Below are positions 1-9,762 of a DNA stretch of 64,000 nt, piece after piece. The notes beneath the pieces are model-generated. The model worked only from the letters and a program-made list of their open reading frames with translations, searched no databases and was not told the origin of the DNA. Made by a program: the position numbers and the translations under genes. Origin of the DNA: Enterovibrio coralii (GTDB lineage Bacteria > Pseudomonadota > Gammaproteobacteria > Enterobacterales > Vibrionaceae); NCBI RefSeq assembly GCF_001559595.1, contig NZ_LNTY01000004.1, positions 81,827 to 145,826 on the forward strand, read 5' to 3'. Every line of letters starts with the position of its first letter. Positions within the stretch are counted from its first letter, which is position 1.

Positions 1-133
1 ATGAAACTTTCTTTACATAATGCTATTTATTGCTCTAATGTTTCCCATGACTTGCCTATACTCCATATACAAGGATTTGAAATCCCTTGTAGAGTGGAAT
101 ATAGGCATAATTGTGCGATCAACTATCAAAAAG

Positions 134-937
134 TCACGTTATGTTAATTTTATTGAAAATACGTTTCTTAATGTTTTCCAAGCTTGGGTCAGGATCGTAT
201 AAAGCTTTATTTAACATTCTTTGACCTTTAATCTCATTATTCCATTTCCTAACCCCTCCGACATATATTATGGCATGTGATATTAGCCAAGCCAAAGCGT
301 CATATTTATCAAAAGAGTAACATCTAAGTGCTTCGCCTTCATCGGCACGAGTATAGGGAATGTAGATAAAATATTTACCATTTAGTTCACTGTTTGTTCT
401 GATTTTAGCAACAGAAATATGATGTTCTCGATAATTTTCACTATTCGAATTATCATTAACATCTCTAAGTGGAATATGGATTTCGGTGTTATTTCTATAT
501 AAATCCGGCTTTACAATATTCTTTCCATCTAGCTTCCATGGGTATTTTGTGAAGTTTTGGTAGATTTTTAGAAATAAGAATAGAGAGTGGAAGTCATTAA
601 AACCAGTAGCTTTTGCGAGTATGTTAGCTAACTTTGAAAAGCTATAGTTCCAACCTGATTTAGCTAGATTAGCACGAAGTCTTTCGACAAAATTGTATGT
701 TAAATCAAAACTATGATCAAAACATAAATATGGGTATTTAGAACCTCTCTCAATCTGTTTAAGAGACTGATTATATGCGTTTACAAATTTTTCGTGCTTA
801 AAAGTGATGTTAGCCTTCTTAAATTGAAAAATCATACAATTTAGGACATCGATAGATCGTTTTTTTCTATCAGATTCTACTGTAATGATATTCAGATCTG
901 TAATCTCTTTGGATACACAAGATTTCTTGAAAGACAT
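134..937 (-). CDS. hypothetical protein in AT-rich segment
   Basis: Encodes 267 aa that I do not recognise. The start is supported by a GAGGAG-type ribosome binding site just before the ATG at 937. The protein is soluble, with no signal peptide or membrane segment, and is rich in Asn, Lys, Ile and Tyr. Residues around 100-120 (LANILAKATGFNDFHSL) loosely resemble short helical motifs at the N-terminus of some plasmid or phage hypothetical proteins; that is only an impression. Base composition is clearly more AT-rich than the inositol genes to the right, suggesting horizontally acquired DNA. No function is proposed. Confidence 0.7.
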   Translation of the reverse strand: MSFKKSCVSKEITDLNIITVESDRKKRSIDVLNCMIFQFKKANITFKHEKFVNAYNQSLKQIERGSKYPYLCFDHSFDLTYNFVERLRANLAKSGWNYSFSKLANILAKATGFNDFHSLFLFLKIYQNFTKYPWKLDGKNIVKPDLYRNNTEIHIPLRDVNDNSNSENYREHHISVAKIRTNSELNGKYFIYIPYTRADEGEALRCYSFDKYDALAWLISHAIIYVGGVRKWNNEIKGQRMLNKALYDPDPSLENIKKRIFNKINIT

Positions 938-1465
938 GTTAACTCCTCATCGTCGATTTTGAGGACTGGTCTGTGTCCAACGTTGACGAGCAAGTTGAAA
1001 CATAAAATTGAAGTGAAAAAAGACTTACCATTCCCGAAGGATCAGACCAAAGGCTGTAAACTGCTATATTTCAAGACTTATGAATACGAGTGTCTATTTA
1101 ACTCTTCTATATGATGCAGCACCTTAACTTGCTTGGTCAATATTTTTTTTGCTGTCAGCAATATGAATATATTCCATATAAAACAATAAGTTATTTAAGA
1201 TAAAAGGAAAACAAAGTGTCTTATATGTGAGGTGTTGTTCCCTTTTATAAGAATATTTTTTTTCGTGGTAACTTTTCCACTAAACGTGCGTTGGAATACA
1301 CTCTTAAAAGGTTAAACACCTATTCGCGGAATCGAACGCTAGATGCAGAGACTCCTCTTCGAGAAAAGCTCGTCTAAAAAAGCCTAATTTTGCCATTGGT
1401 CAACCTTCTGTTTTTGTTACATATTTCCAGTTCCCATATCTGTCTGCTTCCTCCCGCCAAATTAG
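938..1465. other. AT-rich intergenic region
   Basis: About 530 bases without a convincing gene. It holds the promoter side of the minus-strand orphan gene and AT-rich tracts around 1140-1260. Bases near 1445-1459 end in CCTCCCGCCA, which resembles the 3' end of a tRNA. No tRNA fold could be built upstream of it. Confidence 0.4.
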
Positions 1466-1496
1466 AAAAGGTCGCTGAGAAATCAGCGGCCTTTTT
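1466..1496 (+). terminator. rho-independent terminator
   Basis: A nine-pair stem, GGTCGCTGA / TCAGCGGCC with one G-U pair and a GAAA loop, is preceded by A and followed by five T. It faces the plus strand although no plus-strand gene precedes it. It may belong to a lost RNA gene, or serve the minus-strand inositol operon as a bidirectional terminator. Confidence 0.65.
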
Positions 1497-1564
1497 GCTT
1501 TCAAGCCCGTTGAATTACCGCAAATCCCTCACTGGTTCCCATTTCCCCTCGTTATCTCTCGATC

Positions 1565-2683
1565 TCACTGCTGCAAACACAAACGCCATGCCTTGTGCGC
1601 CTCTTCGACGGTTGGGTTGGTGAGAGAAAGCGAGTCTGGCGTGTTGCCAGCAATGTCATCAACGATGTTTGAGGCAAAGTCATAGTAGAGGTTGGCGAAT
1701 GCTTCGCGATAACCTTCGGGGTGGCCGATAGCAATGTGTGAAACTCGCTTGCCCGCAGGTGTTAGTCCGACACCGCCTTTTGTCAGGATGTAGGCAGGTT
1801 TATCGATAGGGCGGACAAGCAATTCGTTAGGCTGTTCTTGATGCCACTCTAAGCCGCCCTTGGTGCCGTAAATCGTGAAGCTTAAACCGTGAACAGCACC
1901 TGCGGCAGCTTGGGTAACCCAAAACACACCACGTGCATTGTTGGGATATTTCAGCAAGATCCCGCAATAATCGTCGGCGGTTCGGCCTTCGACAAGTGCG
2001 GTGACATCGGCACTCAAACTGCTGGCTTCCATACCGATGACATAGCTGGTGAGGTGATAGCTGTGCGTGGCAATGTCACCCAAAATCAATGAAGGCCCGG
2101 AAAGTTCAGGTTTCATGTGCCAGTTGGTGCCCGATTTCTCAGATTCCGTCAGAGTGGCTAAGTGCCCTTGTACATAATTACTTTGCACCATGGTGATGTC
2201 GCCAATAACACCAGAAGCAACCAACTCGCGCGCTTCTCGCACCATGGCATAGCCGCTGTAGCCATAAGCGACGCAGTAGCGTTTCCCCGACGATTTCACG
2301 AGTTGCACGAGAGAGGCCGCTTCGTCTTCAGTCATGGTCAAAGGCTTTTCACAAAACACATTGAAGCCTGCCTCTAACGCCTTAACGGATAGCTCATAGT
2401 GGCTGTTATTGGGAGTCATGATGGCGAGTGCATCAATGGGTTCGTTGTTTACCGCTTCACCTTCAAACAAGGCGTCTGGCGTAGCGTAGGGGCGGGCAAT
2501 ACCCATTGATTTTCCTGCGGCAACAGAACGTTCAGGGTTCGAGGAAAACACGCCAGCGACGACATCAAACTCTTCATGCATGGTTGCACCAGAGCGGTGT
2601 ATTGCACCGATGAAAGAATCTGGTCCACCACCAATCACACCCAAGCGAAGTCGTCTTCCTAACGTTTTGTATGCTTTGCTCAT
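1565..2683 (-). CDS. Gfo/Idh/MocA family dehydrogenase of the inositol operon
   Basis: 372 aa. The N-terminal Rossmann motif GVIGGGP lies at residues 15-21 and the family signature CEKP at 111-114. The C-terminal half is the usual Gfo/Idh substrate domain. These enzymes oxidise or reduce cyclic polyols and sugars with NAD(P). Within this operon a role on an inositol stereoisomer (scyllo- or chiro-inositol) or an inosose is likely, but the substrate cannot be read from the sequence. It starts at an ATG preceded by AAGGAAAG, 50 bases after the aldolase gene, and is the last gene of the minus-strand operon. It is one of three dehydrogenases of this superfamily in the region. Confidence 0.85.
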   Translation of the reverse strand: MSKAYKTLGRRLRLGVIGGGPDSFIGAIHRSGATMHEEFDVVAGVFSSNPERSVAAGKSMGIARPYATPDALFEGEAVNNEPIDALAIMTPNNSHYELSVKALEAGFNVFCEKPLTMTEDEAASLVQLVKSSGKRYCVAYGYSGYAMVREARELVASGVIGDITMVQSNYVQGHLATLTESEKSGTNWHMKPELSGPSLILGDIATHSYHLTSYVIGMEASSLSADVTALVEGRTADDYCGILLKYPNNARGVFWVTQAAAGAVHGLSFTIYGTKGGLEWHQEQPNELLVRPIDKPAYILTKGGVGLTPAGKRVSHIAIGHPEGYREAFANLYYDFASNIVDDIAGNTPDSLSLTNPTVEEAHKAWRLCLQQ

Positions 2684-2733
2684 AACCTTTCCTTATTCAT
2701 TCTGTGCGGCCGAATTGTGTCGGGAAAAACAGC

Positions 2734-3561
2734 TCAAGACAGAAGCGCTAGCACGCGCATGGCTTCTTGTTGCAATGCCGGCATCGCTTTGGCCGCGAAA
2801 TATTGCTTATCAAACTTTTTGGGCTCGTTCGTCATTGCTTCGCGAATGGCATTGCCGAAAGCCATTCTGAGTGTGGTGCCCACGTTGAATTTCGCGATGC
2901 GCTGTGTTTTGAGTTTCAGCAGATCGGTTTCTGAAATACCCGTAGTACCGTGGATGACCAAAGGCAGTGTTGTGGCGGCTTGAAGCTTCGCGAGCAACGG
3001 GAAGTCGATTGGGCTGCCTGCTTCTGTCATTCGGTGCACATTGCCGACAGAAACGGCCAGCGCATCAATACCGGATTCCTTTGCGTAAATGGTCGCCTCT
3101 TCGGGAACCGTGAAGGCAGATTTAATATGATCTCGACCCTCCTGATAGGGAACAGAGCCTAATTCGCCTTCCACGCTCACACCGACTGCATGGGCAACCT
3201 CGACCACGTTCTTGGTGCGGCGAATATTTTCTTCTAAGGGAAGCTGAGAACCGTCGAACATCACGGAAGTAAAACCACAATGAATGGCGCGAAAGACGAT
3301 GGCTTCTTCATAGCAGTGGTCGAGATGAACACAGACCTTAGCAGTACTGGCTTTTGCCAGAGGTAGCAGCAAACCCGCCATGGCTTCCACGCCTGCTAAA
3401 TCCACCATGTCTTTGTTTACGGCCAGTATGACAGGGCGATCCAGTGCTTCCGCCGCACCGATAATGGCTTTGGCTTCTTCTATGCCGAAGACATTGCAGC
3501 AAGCCACGGCACCGTTTGATGCCGCTTCGTTTGGGAGGAGATCATTGAGTGTAACCAGCAC
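2734..3561 (-). CDS. iolJ: class II aldolase, IolJ-like (5-dehydro-2-deoxyphosphogluconate aldolase)
   Basis: 275 aa from a GTG start at 3561, chosen because GGAG lies seven bases upstream and the protein then begins MLVTLNDLL like its relatives. The longer open frame runs back into iolB and is spurious. Class II fructose-bisphosphate-aldolase fold: zinc-binding HLDH at residues 79-82, EGELG in the middle and VIHG further on. In inositol catabolism IolJ splits the phosphorylated keto acid to dihydroxyacetone phosphate and malonic semialdehyde. It follows iolB with a gap of about ten bases, so the two are co-transcribed. A tagatose-bisphosphate-type aldolase is the alternative; the operon context favours IolJ. 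Confidence 0.8.
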   Translation of the reverse strand: MLVTLNDLLPNEAASNGAVACCNVFGIEEAKAIIGAAEALDRPVILAVNKDMVDLAGVEAMAGLLLPLAKASTAKVCVHLDHCYEEAIVFRAIHCGFTSVMFDGSQLPLEENIRRTKNVVEVAHAVGVSVEGELGSVPYQEGRDHIKSAFTVPEEATIYAKESGIDALAVSVGNVHRMTEAGSPIDFPLLAKLQAATTLPLVIHGTTGISETDLLKLKTQRIAKFNVGTTLRMAFGNAIREAMTNEPKKFDKQYFAAKAMPALQQEAMRVLALLS

Positions 3562-3571
3562 AACGCACTCC

Positions 3572-4432
3572 TTACTTAAATTTGGCGACCATGTCTTTAA
3601 TGCCGGGAATGGTATGTACTTGATACTCATGATGAGGGTCGAAGTACTGCACCAGCGACTTACTTTTCTCACCCACGATGATGGTGAAGTAATACATCTC
3701 GTAGCCGGGTGCAGCCACAGAAGGGTGGTAACCTTTATCAATCGCAATCACGCTGCCTGTGCGCACATGGTAGACGGGGCCAAAATCATCTTCATGTTCA
3801 TAAAGGAACTGTGCGCCGAAGCCAAAGTCAGGGTTAAATCTGAATTGGTAGACTTCTTCATAGCGGGTCTCGTTAGGCGGACGCTCTTCATCATGCTTGT
3901 GTGGCGGGAACCCAGACCAACCGCCTGCGCCGACCGTAAACAGCTCGCTGACAAGCAAACGGCCGCGTTTGTCTGCGTTTTTCTGGCCAAGAATGTGCTT
4001 AATTTTGCGGTGCGTTTTTGTGTCGTCGCTGCCGTATTGCACTTTGTCGGTGTCGTCTGGGCGAATCACGAAAGGTTCGAGCTTTGCAGCCTCAGGTTCT
4101 GCGTCATAGCGACCACCTGCGATTAAGACATCTGCATTATCTGAAACGCAAGTAATGGTGGCTGTGCTCCCTTGAGGTACATAAACACCAGAAGGGTCGC
4201 CATCCCAAACATGAGCGCGCTCGCCGACGTTGTCAAAGTCTTCACCATCGACGGAAATATCACAGGTACCGCCAGCTAACACGATGGCAGACTCGTAGCC
4301 ATCAATCTGATGAACGAATTGTTCGCCTTTGGCGAGCTTGACCGGATTGAAGTAACAGAGAGGGGTTGTGTCATCATTGATGCCAATGACAGGTTCGTTT
4401 CTGTTATCAAACGGCGGGATATGTTTTCCCAT
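3572..4432 (-). CDS. iolB: 5-deoxy-glucuronate isomerase IolB
   Basis: 286 aa, the full length of the family. A double cupin protein with the metal-binding motif PPHKHDEERP near residue 175 and a second cluster, KGYHPSVAAPGYEMYYF, near 240. It isomerises 5-deoxy-D-glucuronate to 2-deoxy-5-keto-D-gluconate, the substrate of the IolC kinase encoded just upstream. ATG start with AAGGAG upstream. The operon order is iolD, dehydrogenase, iolC, iolB, aldolase, dehydrogenase. A second, divergent IolB lies at 16358-17188. Confidence 0.92.
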   Translation of the reverse strand: MGKHIPPFDNRNEPVIGINDDTTPLCYFNPVKLAKGEQFVHQIDGYESAIVLAGGTCDISVDGEDFDNVGERAHVWDGDPSGVYVPQGSTATITCVSDNADVLIAGGRYDAEPEAAKLEPFVIRPDDTDKVQYGSDDTKTHRKIKHILGQKNADKRGRLLVSELFTVGAGGWSGFPPHKHDEERPPNETRYEEVYQFRFNPDFGFGAQFLYEHEDDFGPVYHVRTGSVIAIDKGYHPSVAAPGYEMYYFTIIVGEKSKSLVQYFDPHHEYQVHTIPGIKDMVAKFK

Positions 4433-4442
4433 GATTAACTCC

Positions 4443-5504
4443 TTATTCTGTCCCTGAAAGAGGTGAGTGCGAGATTGTCCGTTCGCTGAATTGATAACCT
4501 CTTTGAAGCATGAAATCTTTCAATGGGAGAAGTGCAGACATCGCATCTGCACAGGTGTCTCCCATCACATTGATGGCCGCATTAGCCGCCCCCATGGCAA
4601 TCGCGTCTTTTAAGCAAACGTGGTTGAGCAGACCAAACAGAAGTGCCGCAGCAAAGGCATCACCGGCACCATAGGGCTTGCGAGCTTCTACCGGAAAGAC
4701 GGATTGGGAAAGGCTGACCAAGTTGTGGTTCATATCAAGGCCAAAAACGTCGCAGCCCTCAGACCCCGCCTTGACGATGACCAACTCAGTGTTATGGCTT
4801 AACAGCTCTGACGCCGCATTAATGTGGTTGTCTTCCACATCAAAGGGCATACCCATCACTTCAAACTCTTCGCGATTCCCAATCACCACGTCGCTAAAGG
4901 ATGCGGCGAGACGATAAAAGTGCGGAGGATCGTCGGAAGATACCCACGAGTAGGGGCGATAATCGAGATCTAGGATGACCAACGTCCCTGCAAGTTGTGC
5001 GGTTTGCATGGCATGCAATGTGGCTTCGCGAGAAGGGCTTTTTGAAAGTGCCGTGCCGGTGACAAACAAACATCGAGAGGATGCCAAGTAGTCACCGTTT
5101 ATCTGCTCGGTAGACAGTGCCAGATCCGCTGCGTTGTTGCGGTAAATCACGACTTCTGGCTCTGGTCGAAGCTCGGCAATGGCAAGACTGGTGCGGTATT
5201 CGCCCTTGAGCGTGGTCATGCCATCCAGATTAATGCCTTTTTCCGACAGATAGTCTTTCACATATCGGCCTTGCGTATCGTCAGAGACGCAAGAGATAAA
5301 GCCCACTTTTGCACCTAAGGTGGCAAGACCCACAGCCACATTGCCGGATGAACCGCCGACGCATTTCTTGAAGCTGGACTCAGCAGCGAAATTTGCCCCG
5401 TCGGTGTTGCCGTATAGATCCACACCCGCGCGTCCAAGGCATATCACGTCGAGTGGACGCGAAGCATTGGAATCCCAATCAGAAAGGTGAATAGAATCAG
5501 TCAT
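4443..5504 (-). CDS. iolC: PfkB-family kinase, 5-dehydro-2-deoxygluconokinase IolC
   Basis: 353 aa from the ATG at 5504; the open frame extends upstream but this ATG begins the conserved region and overlaps the end of the upstream dehydrogenase by eight bases. PfkB ribokinase fold: GGSSGN in the N-terminal third, DLDYRP in the middle and the catalytic GAGDAF near the C-terminus. It phosphorylates 2-deoxy-5-keto-gluconate at C6. This is the stand-alone form of the kinase, paired with the class II aldolase. A second kinase fused to DUF2090 is present at 18457-20384. Confidence 0.88.
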   Translation of the reverse strand: MTDSIHLSDWDSNASRPLDVICLGRAGVDLYGNTDGANFAAESSFKKCVGGSSGNVAVGLATLGAKVGFISCVSDDTQGRYVKDYLSEKGINLDGMTTLKGEYRTSLAIAELRPEPEVVIYRNNAADLALSTEQINGDYLASSRCLFVTGTALSKSPSREATLHAMQTAQLAGTLVILDLDYRPYSWVSSDDPPHFYRLAASFSDVVIGNREEFEVMGMPFDVEDNHINAASELLSHNTELVIVKAGSEGCDVFGLDMNHNLVSLSQSVFPVEARKPYGAGDAFAAALLFGLLNHVCLKDAIAMGAANAAINVMGDTCADAMSALLPLKDFMLQRGYQFSERTISHSPLSGTE

Positions 5505-6668
5505 AGTCCACCCAAACGGCCCCGTTATCGGCCGATCTGACACACGCATCCACCAATTTGACGCCATCAATACCGCCGTCGATATTCGGGTACCAATGGT
5601 TTGCCAAAAATTCTGTGTCGTTGCGTTCGTGAGCGTCGATGGCTAAGGCATAGCGGTGATATAAGTTTGCCCACGATTCGAAGAAACCTTCCGCATGCCC
5701 GCCGCTTGGCGATTGGCAGCCACACCAGGATCATCGTTGTAGAGGTAACCCATCCCGCGTTCGAGGATGCGAACAGGCTCTCCCTGAATTTCATACCTAA
5801 GCTGGTTTGGGTATTCATCCCACCATTCGAGGCTCGCTTTCTCGCCAACAATGCGCACCTTTTGTTGGTGCATCGAACCTGAATTGATAGCACTCGCCCA
5901 CAGCGTGCCGACGGCACCGTTTTCAAATTGGAAAACGATATGTGCGTTATCTTCAAGCGGCGCCCGTGATTCGATAAAGCTCTGACGCGAACACATCAAA
6001 GACTTCACTTTTAAGCCTGTGATCATTCCTGCCATATAGAAGGGATGTGTACCGCAATCGCCGATGATAAAGCTTGGGCCAGACACTTCAGGGTTCATTC
6101 GCCATTTCGCACCAGGGCTGTCTTTTTCCACTTCAGTGTTGTGAAAGCCATGCGCAAAGGACATTTGGATAACGCGCACGTCACCAATGTCGCCACGACG
6201 CACCATTTCTCTCGCTTGCTGAACCATAGGGAAACCCGTGTAGCCGTACATTACTGCCAGCATTTTGTTTTGCTTTTCAGCCAAGGCTTTAAGCTCAATG
6301 GCATCAGCGGCATGAATAGTCACGGGCTTTTCGCATACGACGTGAAGCCCCGCTTCCAACGCCGCTTTTGCAATTTGATGGTGGGTGGCGTTGGGTGTGG
6401 CAATGGACACCGCTTGAATGCCGTCTTCACGTTTGGCTTCTTCAGCAAACATGGTTTGGTAGTCGGGATAGCACCGCTCGGGTGAAAGTCCCAATTTGGT
6501 GCCAAAGTCACGGCCACGCTCAGGGTCGATATCTAATGCGCCAGCCACAAAAGAGAACAAGCGATCGCGCTGTGCGGCCGCACGGTGAGAATAGCCAATT
6601 TCACTGCCTCTGCCGCCGCCGACCATGCCCCAGCGGATGGGGGTGAGTTGTGTTTCTTCATTAAACAT
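5497..6668 (-). CDS. Gfo/Idh/MocA dehydrogenase, inositol type (frameshifted)
   Basis: About 390 aa when read across one frameshift. The Rossmann motif GMVGGGRGSEIG is near the N-terminus and CEKPVT near residue 115. The first frame runs to about 5707, then the reading moves to the frame encoding GGHAEGFFESWANLYHRYA, which ends at 5497. Adding one A to the run in CAA-GCGGC (minus strand) restores RQSGGHAEGFF, the family sequence. The likely start is the ATG at 6668, with AAAGGAG upstream. The likely role is myo- or scyllo-inositol oxidation in this operon. The next gene, iolC, starts inside its last codons, indicating translational coupling. Confidence 0.8.
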
Positions 6669-6692
6669 TTTCACGCACTCCTTTCGCTGAAT

Positions 6693-8546
6693 CTAAACGC
6701 CGCGGCGTTGGTGTTGGCGACCCGCTTCCCAGTTATCGCGGGCTTCATTTACACTTGGATTGTCAGAAACTTCTGATAGACCCACTTCCCACCATGCATC
6801 ACAAGATGACCACACGGTATCGTCGATATCGACAACCAACACATAAGTCCGGTCGGCGGCTTTCGCACGTTCGAACGCAGCGTCGAAATCGTTTAAGTGG
6901 GTGACTTTCTCTGCATGTGCCCCGAGTCCACGCGCATGGCTGACAAAATCCACACGTGGCAAATCGTAGTCGCGCTCTGTGGTGCAATCTTCAAGTTGGT
7001 TATTAAAGGCTGTATTTCCTGTATTGGTTTGAAGCTTGCGAATAACGGCAAAGCCACCGTTGTCACATACCACCACAATCATCTTGTGTCCCGTCAACAC
7101 AGAGCTGTAGATATCTGAATTCATCATCAGGTAAGAACCATCACCCACCATGACGATAGATTCCTTGTCCGGTCGTGCGATTTTGTTACCCCATCCGGCG
7201 GCAAGCTCATAACCCATGCAAGAGAAACCAAACTCCACATCAAGTGAATACGGGTAGGTCGCTTGCCAGTTCATATTGATTTCAGCGGGCAAGCCGCCTG
7301 CTGCGGTGATGACGCGATCACCTTCTCCAAGTGATTGGTTCACCTTACCCACGATTTGCGCGTAGGAGGGAAGTGCGGTGTTGCTTGCCACAGTGCGATT
7401 CTCGACAATCTCTGTCCAAGCCGCTTTTTCAGCGCGTCCTTTTTGCGTCCATGTTGAATCAGTGCTGAAGTCACCGAGAGCGACAGTGAGTTGTTCAATC
7501 GCGGCTTTTGCGTCAGAAATAATGGATTGCGCCATATGTTTGGTGGCATCAAAACGTCCGGCGTTGATGCTAATCAGCTTCATATCGGGGTCGCGGAATA
7601 CTGTCCACGAACCCGTGGTGAAATCTTGTAATCGAGTGCCAATCGCCAGAACAAGGTCGGTGTCGTGGCACATGTGGTTTGCACTGTTTGAACCTGTGGT
7701 TCCGATCGGACCGCAATTTAAAGGATGGTCATCAGGCAGCAGTGTTCTCCCTGCGATGGTTTCCACCACGGGTATTTGATGCTGTTCTGCAAATGCAATG
7801 AGAGACTCGCGCGCACCGGAGTAAAACACACCGCCGCCAGCGACGATAAGCGGACGCTTTGCGGTTTTGAGCGCTTCTGCTGCTAATGCGATATCGACCG
7901 ATTCTGGCTGCGGGCGACGAATGCGGTGCACTTTTGGCGCAAAGAAACTTTCAGGAAAATCCCATGCCTCGCCTTGAACATCTTGTGGCAACGCAATCAA
8001 AGCTGGCCCGCAATCCGCAGGGTCTAACATGGTTGCAATGGCTTGTGGCAACGCAACGGTCAACTGGGAGGGCGCATTGATGCGATCCCAAAAGCGGGTG
8101 ACGGATTTAAAAGCATCATTCACTGTGAGAGAAGGATTAGCAAAGTGCTCGGTTTGCTGCAGCACAGGATCGGGCAAGCGCGACTGAAAGGTATCACCGC
8201 ATAGCAGCAGAAGCGGTAAGCGATTGGTATGTGCAACGCCCGCCGCTGTCACCATATTTGCTGCCCCCGGACCGACAGAAGAGGTTGCAATACCAATGCG
8301 TTGGCGTTTGTTTGCTCTCGCATAAGCAATGGCTGCGTGTGCCATCGATTGCTCATTTTGGCCACGCCATGTCGGGAAAACGGACTGGTTCTCATACAAC
8401 TGCTGTCCCAAACAGGTCACATTCCCGTGACCGAAAATGGCAAATGCACACCCAAACAGCGATGTGATTTCTCCATCTATTTCAATCTGTTGAGCGGCTA
8501 AATACCGCACCAACGCTTGTGCTGTTGTCAGTCTTACCGTACCCAT
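6693..8546 (-). CDS. iolD: trihydroxycyclohexane-1,2-dione hydrolase IolD
   Basis: 617 aa from the ATG at 8546 (GGAGATTCCAGG before it); the frame extends 11 codons upstream to 8579 without better support. Three-domain thiamine-diphosphate enzyme of the acetolactate synthase superfamily: N-terminal pyrimidine-binding domain, central domain and C-terminal domain with the GDG...N cofactor motif (GDGSYLMMNSD) followed by a VVCDNGG segment. It opens the ring of the dione made by IolE to give 5-deoxy-glucuronate, the IolB substrate. First gene of the minus-strand operon, divergent from iolE. Confidence 0.93.
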   Translation of the reverse strand: MGTVRLTTAQALVRYLAAQQIEIDGEITSLFGCAFAIFGHGNVTCLGQQLYENQSVFPTWRGQNEQSMAHAAIAYARANKRQRIGIATSSVGPGAANMVTAAGVAHTNRLPLLLLCGDTFQSRLPDPVLQQTEHFANPSLTVNDAFKSVTRFWDRINAPSQLTVALPQAIATMLDPADCGPALIALPQDVQGEAWDFPESFFAPKVHRIRRPQPESVDIALAAEALKTAKRPLIVAGGGVFYSGARESLIAFAEQHQIPVVETIAGRTLLPDDHPLNCGPIGTTGSNSANHMCHDTDLVLAIGTRLQDFTTGSWTVFRDPDMKLISINAGRFDATKHMAQSIISDAKAAIEQLTVALGDFSTDSTWTQKGRAEKAAWTEIVENRTVASNTALPSYAQIVGKVNQSLGEGDRVITAAGGLPAEINMNWQATYPYSLDVEFGFSCMGYELAAGWGNKIARPDKESIVMVGDGSYLMMNSDIYSSVLTGHKMIVVVCDNGGFAVIRKLQTNTGNTAFNNQLEDCTTERDYDLPRVDFVSHARGLGAHAEKVTHLNDFDAAFERAKAADRTYVLVVDIDDTVWSSCDAWWEVGLSEVSDNPSVNEARDNWEAGRQHQRRGV

Positions 8547-8596
8547 CCTGGAATCTCCGCTAGTTTTCCTTGTTTGCAATAATAGTAGCCATGTAA

Positions 8597-8610
8597 TGAA
8601 AATGTTTTCA
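8597..8610. promoter_or_regulatory. palindromic operator, LacI-like
   Basis: TGAAAATGTTTTCA is a 14-base palindrome, perfect except for the central TG, in the 250-base divergent promoter region between iolD and iolE. LacI-family regulators commonly bind even palindromes of this kind, and a LacI-type gene lies at 13015-14070. Assignment to that regulator is an inference. Confidence 0.5.
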
Positions 8611-8796
8611 AATCGTGAAGGTTGAAAAACTAGATTTAGCCCTCGTTTTTCATTTTACATGGCTGCTCATGGCCAAATTGTGCATTTTTGAGACGGTTGG
8701 TCGTTTGACAAAATGAAATCATTACCATAAATGTTTAAAAAGTGTTAACGAGATATTAAATCAAGATGGTTCTTGAAGGTGGTCAGGAGGTTTTCT

Positions 8797-9686
8797 TTGG
8801 AACTGAAAATTGCGAATGCGCCTTGCTCTTGGGGTATTGAGTTTGCGGACAATCCCGCTAACCCGACTTGGCAGACAGTGTTAAACGAAATTTCTGGTGC
8901 GGGATACGGGGCGACTGAATTGGGCCCTCTCGGTTATCTCCCCACAGATAAAGATGCGTTGAATGATGCGTTAAGCTCGCGCTCTTTGGGGCTTATCGCT
9001 GGAACACTTTTTGTTTACCTACACAGGCCAGAAGAGCGTGAAGCGATATTCGAGAAAACACACACCACGTGCCAAATATTGAAGGAGCAGGGTGCGGATT
9101 ATCTCGTCGTTATCGACATGTGTCCTCGCCTCGAACGGATGAAGCAGGGCAGATCGAAACGGCAACGCGCCTTACCGATGAGCAGTGGTCGGAGATGATG
9201 ACAACGTTACGTGGCGTCGGTGAAATATGCGCGCAATACGGCGTCACACCCACGCTACATGCGCATGCGGGAACGTTTATTGAGTACCGCGATGAATTAG
9301 ACAAAGCGATGCGCGATCTACCACCAGAGTTGATGTCGCTGTGCGTCGATACAGGCCATTGCGTCTACGCAGGTATGGACCCTAGCGAGGTGATTCGGAC
9401 CTACAAAGACAGAGTGAAATACCTTCACTTCAAAGACATCAATGCAGAGGTTTTGGCGGCGTCGGTGGCGGCAGGGAAAGATTTCTATGCGGCAATTGGT
9501 GACAACATTTTTTGTCCGCTTGGACAAGGGTGTGTGAACTTCGAAGAAGTCAGACAAACGCTTATCGATATTGATTTCAATGGTTGGGTCACCGTGGAGC
9601 AGGACACCGATCCTGCCGCGAAAAGTGACGCAAAGACGGATGCAGAAAAGAGCAGGGTATTTATTGAAAAAACAGTGATTGCATAA
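8797..9686 (+). CDS. iolE: inosose dehydratase IolE (frameshifted)
   Basis: 296 aa when read across one frameshift. The start is a TTG at 8797, six bases after a perfect AGGAGG, giving MELKIANAPCSWG, the normal beginning of this IolE group. The first frame carries IDMCPRLER to about 9137; the second continues DEAGQIETATRLTDEQWSEM. Restoring a third G at 9137-9138 joins them. TIM-barrel AP-endonuclease-2 family: conserved HAHAGTFIE, CVDTGHC and LHFKDI motifs supply metal ligands. It dehydrates 2-keto-myo-inositol to the dione used by IolD. First gene of the plus-strand operon that continues into the transporter. Confidence 0.9.
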
Positions 9687-9762
9687 AGGATTTGCCGCAA
9701 GAAAGTGGCAGGACGTTGAGCCCAAGCTTAGGCTCAAATCAGAGAAGGACAGCGGAGGCAGT

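Noticed and set aside
1430..1465. Complete tRNA or tmRNA gene
   Set aside because: Only a 3'-end-like CCTCCCGCCA was seen; the T-arm and acceptor partner could not be found.
3380..4126. 248-codon plus-strand open frame opposite iolB and iolJ
   Set aside because: Antisense shadow of two well-supported genes, with no ribosome site and no recognisable protein features.
9069..9686. Paired overlapping frames (here and at twelve other places) as two separate genes or programmed frameshifts
   Set aside because: Each pair splits one domain in the middle, no slippery sequence or stimulatory structure is common to them, and one added base restores the family sequence.
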